Shown here: positions 8,778-15,400 of the stretch, piece by piece
How the letters are laid out: each line of letters starts with the position of its first letter
Position numbering within the stretch: the stretch's first letter is position 1
From: Oscillatoriophycideae cyanobacterium NC_groundwater_1537_Pr4_S-0.65um_50_18
Lineage (GTDB): Bacteria; Cyanobacteriota; Cyanobacteriia; Elainellales; Elainellaceae
NCBI GenBank assembly: GCA_016208305.1
Contig: JACQYI010000008.1
Location: 1 to 64,000, forward strand
DNA length: 64,000 nt
Direction of reading: 5' to 3'
Made by a program: the position numbers and the translations under genes
The notes under the pieces: model-generated
Database searches by the model: none
Told to the model about the DNA's origin: nothing
The model's input: only the letters and a program-made list of their open reading frames with translations

Positions 8778-9308
8778 CTACGCTTCAACAAAGTACTTTG
8801 GTAAGGACTCAAAATAAAGAACTGCATCCGCAGACTGAAAGAGATCTTGAGCCATGCAAAGCCCTCGCTTGAGCCAAGCGATCTGGCTGGGATGATCTTC
8901 GTAGATGGGGTTGAAAGCATAAAATCGGGCGCTCCTTTCCGTGGACTGAATCCGATACCCGGCGAGGATGCCATCCCGACTATAGGTATCGACATTCGGG
9001 AGTTCCCAGGGCTTGGCTACCAAGGCTGCTGTTGAGAATGCAGCCATCATTTCTGGATCAACAGGTTGAATGTCTTGCCAGCAACTTTTCTTTCTTTCCT
9101 TGTGAGCCGAGTTATACAAGAATGCAAGGTACGCTGTTGTGCCTTGTGCCGACTGCTCAAGGACGAGCGTACTGGGGGCGTGGAACGTGGGCGAGAATAC
9201 AAATTGATGTAACGTATCACCCTCATTGAGTGGTTGAGCAGGATCGAACCCAAGGTAATCGTTGAGCATCGTCTCGATTTCTATTAGATGATCGCTGAAT
9301 CGATTCAT
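8778..9308 (-). CDS. Uncharacterised protein (first of a four-gene run)
   Basis: A 176-residue soluble protein starting MNRFSDHLIEIETML and ending PKYFVEA. I recognise no family or active-site motif. It appears to lead the minus-strand group 9308-6190. The region upstream of its start is taken up by an acetyltransferase relic, so the promoter is probably within about 100 bp of 9308. Confidence 0.55.
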   Translation of the reverse strand: MNRFSDHLIEIETMLNDYLGFDPAQPLNEGDTLHQFVFSPTFHAPSTLVLEQSAQGTTAYLAFLYNSAHKERKKSCWQDIQPVDPEMMAAFSTAALVAKPWELPNVDTYSRDGILAGYRIQSTERSARFYAFNPIYEDHPSQIAWLKRGLCMAQDLFQSADAVLYFESLPKYFVEA

Positions 9309-9420
9309 AATCAGTTCAAGGGGCTGGCAGTCGAACGAGTCTGTTGAGCAGCGATCGCAAACCCTAAACGAAACGAAAAACCGTTGCTTACCGCTCTAAC
9401 AGAGTTGTTCTACGGTGCTG

Positions 9421-9615
9421 CTACTCCCAATTTATCAGCGCTTCCATATCTGCCGCTACAATCCTCTCCAGATTGCGTATAATTTCCCCAGTGTCCCAAT
9501 TCCACCAAGCCACTTCAAGTAATGCTCAGATCAGGTCATCACAAAAGCGCTGGCGGATCAACTTAGCGGGATTTCCTCCAGCAATTGTGTAAGGTGCAAC
9601 ATCATCCACACGGCC
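9421..9615 (-). pseudogene. Relic of Vat/CatB-type hexapeptide acetyltransferase
   Basis: Read on the minus strand, this stretch gives VAPYTIAGGNPAKLIRQRF followed by ALLEVAWWNWDTGEII and NLERIVAADMEALINWE. That is the C-terminal signature of xenobiotic/chloramphenicol O-acetyltransferases of the left-handed beta-helix type. The hexapeptide-repeat N-terminal two-thirds are missing, and an in-frame TGA lies at 9526-9528. It is therefore a decayed fragment. It accounts for most of the gap between the four-gene run and the DUF2945 gene. Confidence 0.75.
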
Positions 9616-9645
9616 GATTTTGCAGCAATTAGAAAGCTTCTCTAT

Positions 9646-9864
9646 TCAGGATTCGTCTAGCTCCTCAAGCGATTCGGGTTTGTGTGCTGCTTCTTTACCT
9701 GTCTTTTCACTTTCTACAAGGTACTGCGGATTTTCTTCAGATGCAGCAACATGATGTTTTTTGATATCCATCGGCTGCGTCAGCTTCTTTTTGACTTTTC
9801 CACTCGTCTTGCCATTTGACGTATCCCATTCGACACGATCGCCCTTCTTGAATTCCTCTGCCAC
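9646..9864 (-). CDS. DUF2945 / HVA1-type TUDOR-like small protein
   Basis: A 72-residue highly charged protein. Its start, EFKKGDRVEWDTSNGKTSGKV, is the hallmark of the DUF2945 (hypervirulence-associated TUDOR) family, followed by PQYLVESEKTGKEAAHKP. The fold is a small beta-barrel; its biochemical role is not established. It is complete and monocistronic in appearance. Confidence 0.88.
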   Translation of the reverse strand: MAEEFKKGDRVEWDTSNGKTSGKVKKKLTQPMDIKKHHVAASEENPQYLVESEKTGKEAAHKPESLEELDES

Positions 9865-10035
9865 TATTTTTTCCTCAACTTTATTGTTTAGAAAGTACGC
9901 TAGCTAGCCTTGAAACTAAACGCAATTTCTCACATTGAGCTGTGGAATTCATCTGCTCTAGGATAGGGTTAGCAGCCTAAATTAACCGATCCATTCTCTG
10001 AATCGGTAGTTTGCATGTTGTAATTGCAAATCTGC

Positions 10036-10884
10036 TTACCCAGGTAAATGGGCTGGGAGGACAGGCAGAGTGGCGATTAACAGAAATAACAAGGCTGCTC
10101 CAGTCTCTAGCATGGCAACGAATTGAATCTGGGTCGTGCAGTACCAATCTTTCTGCCAAAGAATGATGCCAAACTTGAGCAGCGCCACACTAAAAGCGAT
10201 CGCTGTGACGGGTAGTAACCAGCCGATCGCCCAAAGGCTAATGACCCATAGAGATGCAATAGTGTGATAAATCAGGCTGGGTGTGATCGGGTGTTGCTTA
10301 TGCTTGCGAAACTTTACGGTAAAGATGGCACTGGAGAAAAATAGGCTGTTCAACAGCCACAATCCCAATGCCGAAGTTGAAAGGGTTCCTGTCGTGGCAG
10401 TGTAGGTCAGAGGAGCGGCTAAGCACATGCCTCCAAAGGTCATCAATTCATTAAAAACCGATTTCTGCTCTTTACGGAATACAGAAATTGCGTCTATCAG
10501 AAATGCAGCGATCGCGCCCAGATAAATCCAAAGCAAGGGAGATAAAAGATTTCCCTGCTGCCAGTACAGGTAGAGGGCAATGGCGATCGCCACTCCAGAG
10601 TACACGCCACCCCAGAAGAGCCATCGCGGTTTTAGGCTACGCCGCTGCTTGAGTTGCACCATTAGGGGATGTTCGGCCTGAAAGCCACAGAAGGCGCAAA
10701 TGAATGCCAGTGTTGTCGCCCATGTCCAGTCAAGAGCTGCCGCTGCACCTGTCAGAAAGGACACCAGCAGCATGATATAGACTCCGTGTTCAGGAGAAAC
10801 AGTTGGACGATACCAGGCTTGAGAACTGGACTTTCGAGACAACGGTTCTGTCGGGGTTGGGGACAACGGAGATGAGGTCATCAT
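10036..10884 (-). CDS. YwiC-like integral membrane protein
   Basis: A 282-residue polytopic protein with about eight hydrophobic segments. Near the N-terminus PEHGVYIMLLVSFLTGA corresponds to the conserved PxEHG motif of the YwiC-like family, and AEHPLMVQLKQRR follows the second helix. Family members occur in bacteria near nitrate/nitric-oxide genes, but their activity is unknown. It lies 30 bp downstream of the oxidase gene on the same strand, so the two are probably co-transcribed from the palindrome-bearing promoter at 11.7 kb. Confidence 0.82.
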   Translation of the reverse strand: MMTSSPLSPTPTEPLSRKSSSQAWYRPTVSPEHGVYIMLLVSFLTGAAAALDWTWATTLAFICAFCGFQAEHPLMVQLKQRRSLKPRWLFWGGVYSGVAIAIALYLYWQQGNLLSPLLWIYLGAIAAFLIDAISVFRKEQKSVFNELMTFGGMCLAAPLTYTATTGTLSTSALGLWLLNSLFFSSAIFTVKFRKHKQHPITPSLIYHTIASLWVISLWAIGWLLPVTAIAFSVALLKFGIILWQKDWYCTTQIQFVAMLETGAALLFLLIATLPVLPAHLPG

Positions 10885-10914
10885 GTCACCTTCTGTAGTT
10901 TGCTGTTGAACAGG

Positions 10915-11607
10915 TTAGGATACTGAAGCTTCTTCGTTCAATGATGGAGTGAGTCCGACAGTGGGTTGCTTGGTATGAGGACTTAAGGTGAGATCTGTAT
11001 CCGATCGCTGACAAGCCACCATTGTTTTCACATGCTCTTGCTCGTCATCTCGAATGGCCAGAAAGACATCATACAAATTATTGACTTGAGGACGACGTTC
11101 GGCAGGGACATGGCTCGATTGAAACTCATCAAACATATACAGATCGCCATCCCGGTAGTATTGTACTGCGATCGCAGGAGCAGGTTGGTCTTTTAATGTT
11201 GCCTCATTTTCTTTCAAAAATTTGTTGTAAGTCCGATAAGCATGACCTTCGACCAGTTCCATAAAGTGATAGGCAGAACGGGGTGAAGCAACATACAGCG
11301 TACAAACAATCCAGTAGTAAAGCAATGCCACACTGCGGGCAAGGAGGCGATCGAGCCAGAAGTCACCACCCCCCAGTTCTTCCATAATCAGCAGGTGATG
11401 CAATTCATTCCAGGATTCGGCAAAGTGAACCTTGAGCCAATCCACCCGACGCCACCGCCCCAGTGTCTCGTACAGATGTAACACAGAGAGATAAGAGAAG
11501 TAGGGAACCCGTGCCACCGTTTCTAACACGTAAAAGCGAGGATAGGGGCGATCGCGGTAAACCGTGTTAATGACAAAGACCAAAATACCAACCAGTAAGC
11601 GAATCAT
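10915..11607 (-). CDS. PTOX-type alternative (plastoquinol/ubiquinol) oxidase
   Basis: A 230-residue membrane-associated di-iron oxidase that reduces oxygen to water with quinol, bypassing the cytochrome route. All six expected iron ligands are visible: Glu29 in LET, Glu68 and His71 in NELHH, Glu in VEGHAYRTY, and Glu and His in DDEQEH. The size and LETVARVPYFSYLS motif point to the plastid-terminal-oxidase branch rather than mitochondrial AOX. It is divergent from the RIC repair gene across a 200-bp promoter region with a Crp/Fnr-like palindrome. The oxidase probably relieves quinone over-reduction when heme oxidases are inhibited, for example by NO. That role is inference from context. Confidence 0.93.
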   Translation of the reverse strand: MIRLLVGILVFVINTVYRDRPYPRFYVLETVARVPYFSYLSVLHLYETLGRWRRVDWLKVHFAESWNELHHLLIMEELGGGDFWLDRLLARSVALLYYWIVCTLYVASPRSAYHFMELVEGHAYRTYNKFLKENEATLKDQPAPAIAVQYYRDGDLYMFDEFQSSHVPAERRPQVNNLYDVFLAIRDDEQEHVKTMVACQRSDTDLTLSPHTKQPTVGLTPSLNEEASVS

Positions 11608-11671
11608 GGAGCTATTCCTTTAAGGCGTCTAGATGGAAGTCATTTCTACTCTGTCAAATGCATCCAGCCGA

Positions 11672-11693
11672 TTCTATGAGCTACCTCATAGAA
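11672..11693. promoter_or_regulatory. Crp/Fnr-type palindrome between oxidase and RIC genes
   Basis: TTCTATGAG-ctac-CTCATAGAA is a perfect 9-bp inverted repeat with the Crp/Fnr family core TGA-N6-TCA. Its centre is about 75 bp from the oxidase start codon and about 124 bp from the RIC start. A near-copy precedes the methyltransferase at 14370-14387 at the same distance. The Crp/Fnr gene at 12.7 kb is the obvious candidate binder. Confidence 0.75.
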
Positions 11694-11806
11694 GCAATGC
11701 GGCGGGTTTGGCACAGTAGAGAAGAAGTAAAGGCTGGCTTTGAATTTGGAACTTTCCAGTCACCGTTACACTTCCCCAGCCATTCGTCAAACGGAGTTCA
11801 AAAGCA

Positions 11807-12535
11807 ATGACAACCTTTCAACTTGATCACACGGTCGGTTCAATTGTGCGGGATCACCCTGCCCTATCTCGCCTCTTTGAGCAAGCTAAAGTAGATTATT
11901 GCTGTGGTGGACAAAGAACGTTGGATGAAGCCTGTCGTCAACGAGGAATTGATCCTCAACGCTTCCTTGCCCAGCTAGAAGACTATGCGGGCTCAGAAAC
12001 GGCTTTAGAAGTCAATCCAGCAGAACTCTCCCTGACGGAGTTGGCAGACCATATTAAACGGATTCACCATGCCTACTTGCATGAGGAACTGCCCCGCCTA
12101 GAGAAAATGGTGACGAAAGTTGCCGCTGTACATGGAGAAAAAGACCCTCGCCTTGCCCAGATCAAAGATATTTTCCTGGCACTGTCAGCAGAACTGACCA
12201 CTCATTTGAGGAAGGAAGAACAGGTGTTGTTCCCCCTGATCCGGCAGTTGGAGGCGAGCGATACTCTACCTAGCTTTCATTGCGGTACGGTGGTCAATCC
12301 CATCACTCGCATGACGGTTGAACATGATGGAGCGGGTGTTGCCCTTGCCCAACTGCGCCAGCTGACTGACGATTTTACCCCTCCAGAGTGGGCCTGTAAT
12401 ACCTATCGTGCTCTGTTTGCTGCGCTGCTGACGTTTGAACAGGATATGCATCAGCACATTCACAAAGAAAATAATGTCTTGTTTCCTCAAGCCATTCTGC
12501 TCGAACAACAAAAAGCGAATGGTAGTTCTCTTTAG
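11807..12535 (+). CDS. RIC-family di-iron protein for iron-sulfur cluster repair (YtfE/ScdA)
   Basis: A 242-residue cytoplasmic protein. The N-terminal ScdA_N/DUF542 domain carries the CCGG motif (VDYCCGGQRTLDEAC). The rest is a hemerythrin-like four-helix bundle with His/Glu ligands in IHHAYLHEELPRL, TTHLRKEEQVLFPL, TVEHDGAG and HQHIHKENNVLFPQ. In E. coli and Staphylococcus these proteins restore clusters damaged by nitric oxide or peroxide. It is divergent from the PTOX-type oxidase and upstream of a Crp/Fnr regulator, an arrangement that fits a nitrosative-stress response. Confidence 0.92.
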   Translation: MTTFQLDHTVGSIVRDHPALSRLFEQAKVDYCCGGQRTLDEACRQRGIDPQRFLAQLEDYAGSETALEVNPAELSLTELADHIKRIHHAYLHEELPRLEKMVTKVAAVHGEKDPRLAQIKDIFLALSAELTTHLRKEEQVLFPLIRQLEASDTLPSFHCGTVVNPITRMTVEHDGAGVALAQLRQLTDDFTPPEWACNTYRALFAALLTFEQDMHQHIHKENNVLFPQAILLEQQKANGSSL

Positions 12536-12554
12536 GGAAGGATGGAGATTAAAT

Positions 12555-12601
12555 GCAGGAGGGGGAGAGGGTAGGATGATGGGTCTTTCGCACCCTCCTG
12601 C
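12555..12601 (+). terminator. Terminator-like inverted repeat after RIC gene
   Basis: GCAGGAGGG and CCCTCCTGC form a perfect 9-bp stem around a 29-nt purine-rich loop, 20 bp after the RIC stop. The right arm runs into a C/T-rich tract. Function as a terminator is plausible but not certain. Confidence 0.4.
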
Positions 12602-12736
12602 TCTCTCCTCCTCCTTTCCTTTAGACCACTACTCCTTTAGGCCACTACCCATGAAGGATTTCACCAAGATTGGATCGAACCTCTAGAATTGAAGGACGTC
12701 AAGAAGAACTCATTTTCGAGTGAAAAGCGGTTAGTC

Positions 12737-13492
12737 ATGAAAGCAACTGTTGAGCAATTGGCATCGATCTCCGTCTTTACTCAGCTGCAGCTAGACCAAC
12801 TCGCAAGCTTACAGCCTCACACCACTGTTCGGACTTACCAAACAGGTGAAATTGTCTCTCATGAAGGCGATCGCCTGCCGTCCCGTCTGTATGCGCTGAT
12901 TCATGGTGCATTACGGGTTTCTAAAACTGCCACCAGTGGCAAGGAGACAATTCTTCGCACCCTGGCAAATGGGGATATCTTCGCGGCTCCTGCCCTGTTT
13001 GGTAACGGCATTGCGCCCGCCACCGTCATCGCTGAGAGTGATGCGCAAGTGCTAATGGTCGATCGCGAAGCCCTGCTCGCCGTGATTCAAACCAATCCAG
13101 AAATTGCCCTGAAAATGATGGCAGTTTTTAATCAGCGACTTCAGCAGCTTCACGAAATGGTTCATGGTTTGGTTTCAGAACGCGCGATCGTGCGTTTGGC
13201 GCGGTTCATGCAATACTCTGCGGGTGAATCTAATCCAGTGAGCCAGCAGGGAGCCTGTCTCCGCCTACAGCTTTCCCATTATGAAATTGCTCGCAGTATT
13301 GGCATTACCTATGAAGAATGCGTCCGTTTGTTTAAGCAGCTTCATGCTGTGATTTCCTACAAAAGAGGTGGAAAAATCACGATTCTTGACTGGGCGGGAT
13401 TAGACGCGATCGCCCACGGAACGGCTGAACCAGAGGCGATCGTTGCTAAACAGGCTGATAAACTATCTGCCTTAAACGGCAAAAAACATTGA
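12737..13492 (+). CDS. Crp/Fnr-family transcriptional regulator
   Basis: A 251-residue regulator. An N-terminal cyclic-nucleotide-binding-like beta-roll (LYALIHGALRVSK, ETILRTLANGDIFAAPALFG) is followed by a dimer helix and a C-terminal winged helix (LSHYEIARSIGITYEECVRLFKQL). No Cys cluster for an Fe-S centre is seen near the N-terminus, so it is not a classical FNR. The family includes NO-sensing DNR/NnrR proteins, and the neighbouring oxidase and RIC genes make that role attractive. A TTG at 12689 would extend it by 16 residues; ATG 12737 gives the normal N-terminus. A weak TGA-N6-TCA element at 12652-12663 might allow autoregulation. Confidence 0.9.
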   Translation: MKATVEQLASISVFTQLQLDQLASLQPHTTVRTYQTGEIVSHEGDRLPSRLYALIHGALRVSKTATSGKETILRTLANGDIFAAPALFGNGIAPATVIAESDAQVLMVDREALLAVIQTNPEIALKMMAVFNQRLQQLHEMVHGLVSERAIVRLARFMQYSAGESNPVSQQGACLRLQLSHYEIARSIGITYEECVRLFKQLHAVISYKRGGKITILDWAGLDAIAHGTAEPEAIVAKQADKLSALNGKKH

Positions 13493-13525
13493 GAGGCAAT
13501 TCTGTCCTGTCCATCTCCTAACAGC

Positions 13526-14302
13526 TTATTTCCGTTCTGCACATAAGGTGATGTAGCCTAATTCCTGCTTGTATTGCTTAAAGACACGCCGAATTGCCAA
13601 TAGCCGATTCCGTACTCTCGCTTGAGTCAGAACATTCCAGAAGAATTTAATCGCATCTCTCAATCCTTCATCCTCAAGGATGCGAGCTGGGTTGAGGAGT
13701 GCCATTTCGCCTATCTGATGCTGCAGAACTTGCAATCCAGCCGCTTCGCAAGTGTCAATCCAGTCGGTTTCAGACAACGGGGTAGAATTTGTTCGCAGGG
13801 TTGCGGCGAGAGCGCGGTGGATCTCCTCTTCCCGATCGCTTGCTAGCAGCTCGTGAGAGAGAAACTTGCCGCCAGGTTTGAGGCGGTCGTGGACTCCATG
13901 TAGAATCTTGATCTTGGCAGGCAAAGATTGCATCGTTAGAATAGCCTCTGCCAGCACGTAGTCAAATTGTCCAGAAATCTGCTCTAGATGAAAAATATCG
14001 CCCTCAATCACTTGCACCTGCCCTTCCAGCCCAGCAGCTTGAATATTGGCACGAGCACGAGCAACGCTCTCAGGATTTTTTTCGACTCCCACAACCCGCA
14101 CACCATACCGCTTCGCTAAAGCAATGGCGCTATAGCCAAAGCTGGCAGCAAGCTCTAAAACGGTTTCTCCTGGCTTAAATTCAGCCCATTGAAATAACTG
14201 TTCCGTTGCAGCTTTACCGCCTGGACGTAAGATTTTCTTTCCAGCGGCTGCCATCACTTGATGTCCGGTAGCTGTCTCAAAATTGATAGTTGATTGGGTC
14301 AT
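13526..14302 (-). CDS. Class I SAM-dependent methyltransferase
   Basis: A 258-residue soluble enzyme with a Rossmann methyltransferase core. Motif I is TVLELAASFGYSAIALAKRY (with Ala replacing the usual Gly), followed by VVGVEKNPESVARA, GDIFHLEQ and LKPGGKFLSHELL. The substrate is unknown. It is convergent with the Crp/Fnr gene (33 bp apart), and its promoter carries the same palindrome as the oxidase promoter. Co-regulation in the nitrosative/terminal-oxidase block is therefore inferred. Confidence 0.87.
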   Translation of the reverse strand: MTQSTINFETATGHQVMAAAGKKILRPGGKAATEQLFQWAEFKPGETVLELAASFGYSAIALAKRYGVRVVGVEKNPESVARARANIQAAGLEGQVQVIEGDIFHLEQISGQFDYVLAEAILTMQSLPAKIKILHGVHDRLKPGGKFLSHELLASDREEEIHRALAATLRTNSTPLSETDWIDTCEAAGLQVLQHQIGEMALLNPARILEDEGLRDAIKFFWNVLTQARVRNRLLAIRRVFKQYKQELGYITLCAERK

Positions 14303-14369
14303 GACTTTGCCCTTCGACTTTGCTCTTCAATGTAGATACCTCTACTTTGCCAAATCACTAACTAGGGAA

Positions 14370-14387
14370 ATATGATCTACCTCATAG
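14370..14387. promoter_or_regulatory. Crp/Fnr-type palindrome upstream of methyltransferase
   Basis: ATATGAT-ctac-CTCATAG shares the spacer and right half exactly with the 11672-11693 site and keeps the TGA-N6-TCA core. Its centre is about 76 bp from the methyltransferase start, against about 75 bp for the oxidase site. Confidence 0.7.
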
Positions 14388-14389
14388 GA

Positions 14390-14431
14390 GTTAGACTAAG
14401 CCGCCTCGGTGACAGAGTGGCTTAGTCTAAC
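14390..14431. repeat. Perfect 13-bp inverted repeat
   Basis: GTTAGACTAAGCC and GGCTTAGTCTAAC are exact inverse complements around a 16-nt spacer, starting 3 bp beyond the Crp/Fnr-type palindrome. It could terminate transcripts of the GUN4 gene on the minus strand, insulate the promoter, or bind a second regulator. No T-run follows on either strand. Confidence 0.5.
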
Positions 14432-14562
14432 CTCTACCTTTATGCTAAGTAGGGGCTAAGGCAGCAAAGTCGAGTCGCACTATCCCAATACCTGTGCAAA
14501 CAGACTGCTCCGCACCTGTACGCCAATGTCAAACTCATTCCTTTGAAAGCGGACGACACCGT

Positions 14563-14583
14563 GTTGATCAGCCGCTGATCAAC
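14563..14583 (-). terminator. Perfect 9-bp inverted repeat after the GUN4-domain gene
   Basis: GTTGATCAG-ccg-CTGATCAAC lies 8 bp beyond the stop of the minus-strand GUN4 gene. This is the right place for a transcript-end hairpin, but no U-tract follows. The remaining sequence between 14432 and 14562 shows no gene. Confidence 0.4.
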
Positions 14584-14591
14584 GCAGATAT

Positions 14592-15173
14592 CTACTCTTT
14601 GGCACAGGTGTCTAGTCGATTGGAGATTGTCTGAATCCAGCCCCCCCCGGATGCTTCCATGATGCCTTCAGGTGAAGTTGTTGCAGGGCGAAACGGCAAG
14701 TGACCCCTAGGCTCAGCGATCGAAAAGGTAGAACTCCCCCTCCAACCCACAATGCTTTGAAAGATCTGGGTGTCTTCATAGGTTTGTCCTCGCACTCCCC
14801 GCCAGATAGAGGCTTGCACGCTCAGCCCAAAGTAGCCGTCACTCGCTTTGAGCCAACGCTGATCAATGTCTTGCAGCGCTTGGCAAGCTAGCTTCCGGGT
14901 ATCTTCGGCTTTGAGGTAGCCTTGTGATCTTTTGCCAGCTAAGTCGAGCACCAGCAGTGATGTGAGACGGCTGGCTTCTCGGTAGTTTTTACTCGTCAGT
15001 GCCTGTTCTAAGGCAGTGAGGTTGGCATCTGGGGCTGAAGTTTCGCTGGGAGTTGGCGTGGCACTGGGCGTTGGTTGAGAATTAGCCTCAGTGCTGCTAA
15101 GAGACAATAGAAGCCCGGTCGTGATGGGCAATAAGCAAAACAAAAGGGTCAAGACTCTGCGGGATTGAAACAT
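14592..15173 (-). CDS. Exported GUN4-domain protein
   Basis: A 193-residue protein. The N-terminus is a clear signal peptide (SRRVLTLLFCLLPITTGLLL, cleavage probably after about residue 31), followed by a Ser/Thr/Pro linker. The remainder is a GUN4 domain: LTALEQALTSKNYREASRL, TRKLACQALQDIDQRWLKA, then DGYFGLSVQASIW. Known GUN4 proteins bind porphyrins and stimulate Mg-chelatase in the cytosol or chloroplast stroma. Export across the membrane would be incompatible with that job and suggests a sensor or porphyrin-binding role outside the cytoplasm. The domain call is by motif memory. Confidence 0.8.
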   Translation of the reverse strand: MFQSRRVLTLLFCLLPITTGLLLSLSSTEANSQPTPSATPTPSETSAPDANLTALEQALTSKNYREASRLTSLLVLDLAGKRSQGYLKAEDTRKLACQALQDIDQRWLKASDGYFGLSVQASIWRGVRGQTYEDTQIFQSIVGWRGSSTFSIAEPRGHLPFRPATTSPEGIMEASGGGWIQTISNRLDTCAKE

Positions 15174-15400
15174 GATGGTTCCCTAATTCATTCTCATCAA
15201 TTTAGAGGGTTATGAATCGGCTATCTATACCCCTGGAGGGTACGGTTTGAGAGCATAGTTCAAGAAAAGGAAGCTTTGGGATGTTTTAGCCTGGACTAAG
15301 GAGTTAAAGAACTGCTAAGCATGTTTAGGTTTGAGCAGTGCTATATTGTGATATTTACTATCTCCAATTCAATAAGGTTGTTGAATAGCAAAAGGAGCCG

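Noticed and set aside
12652-12663. TGA-N6-TCA upstream of the Crp/Fnr gene
   Set aside because: Matches only the six core bases and lacks the flanking CTA/TAG; likely chance, so not listed as an operator.
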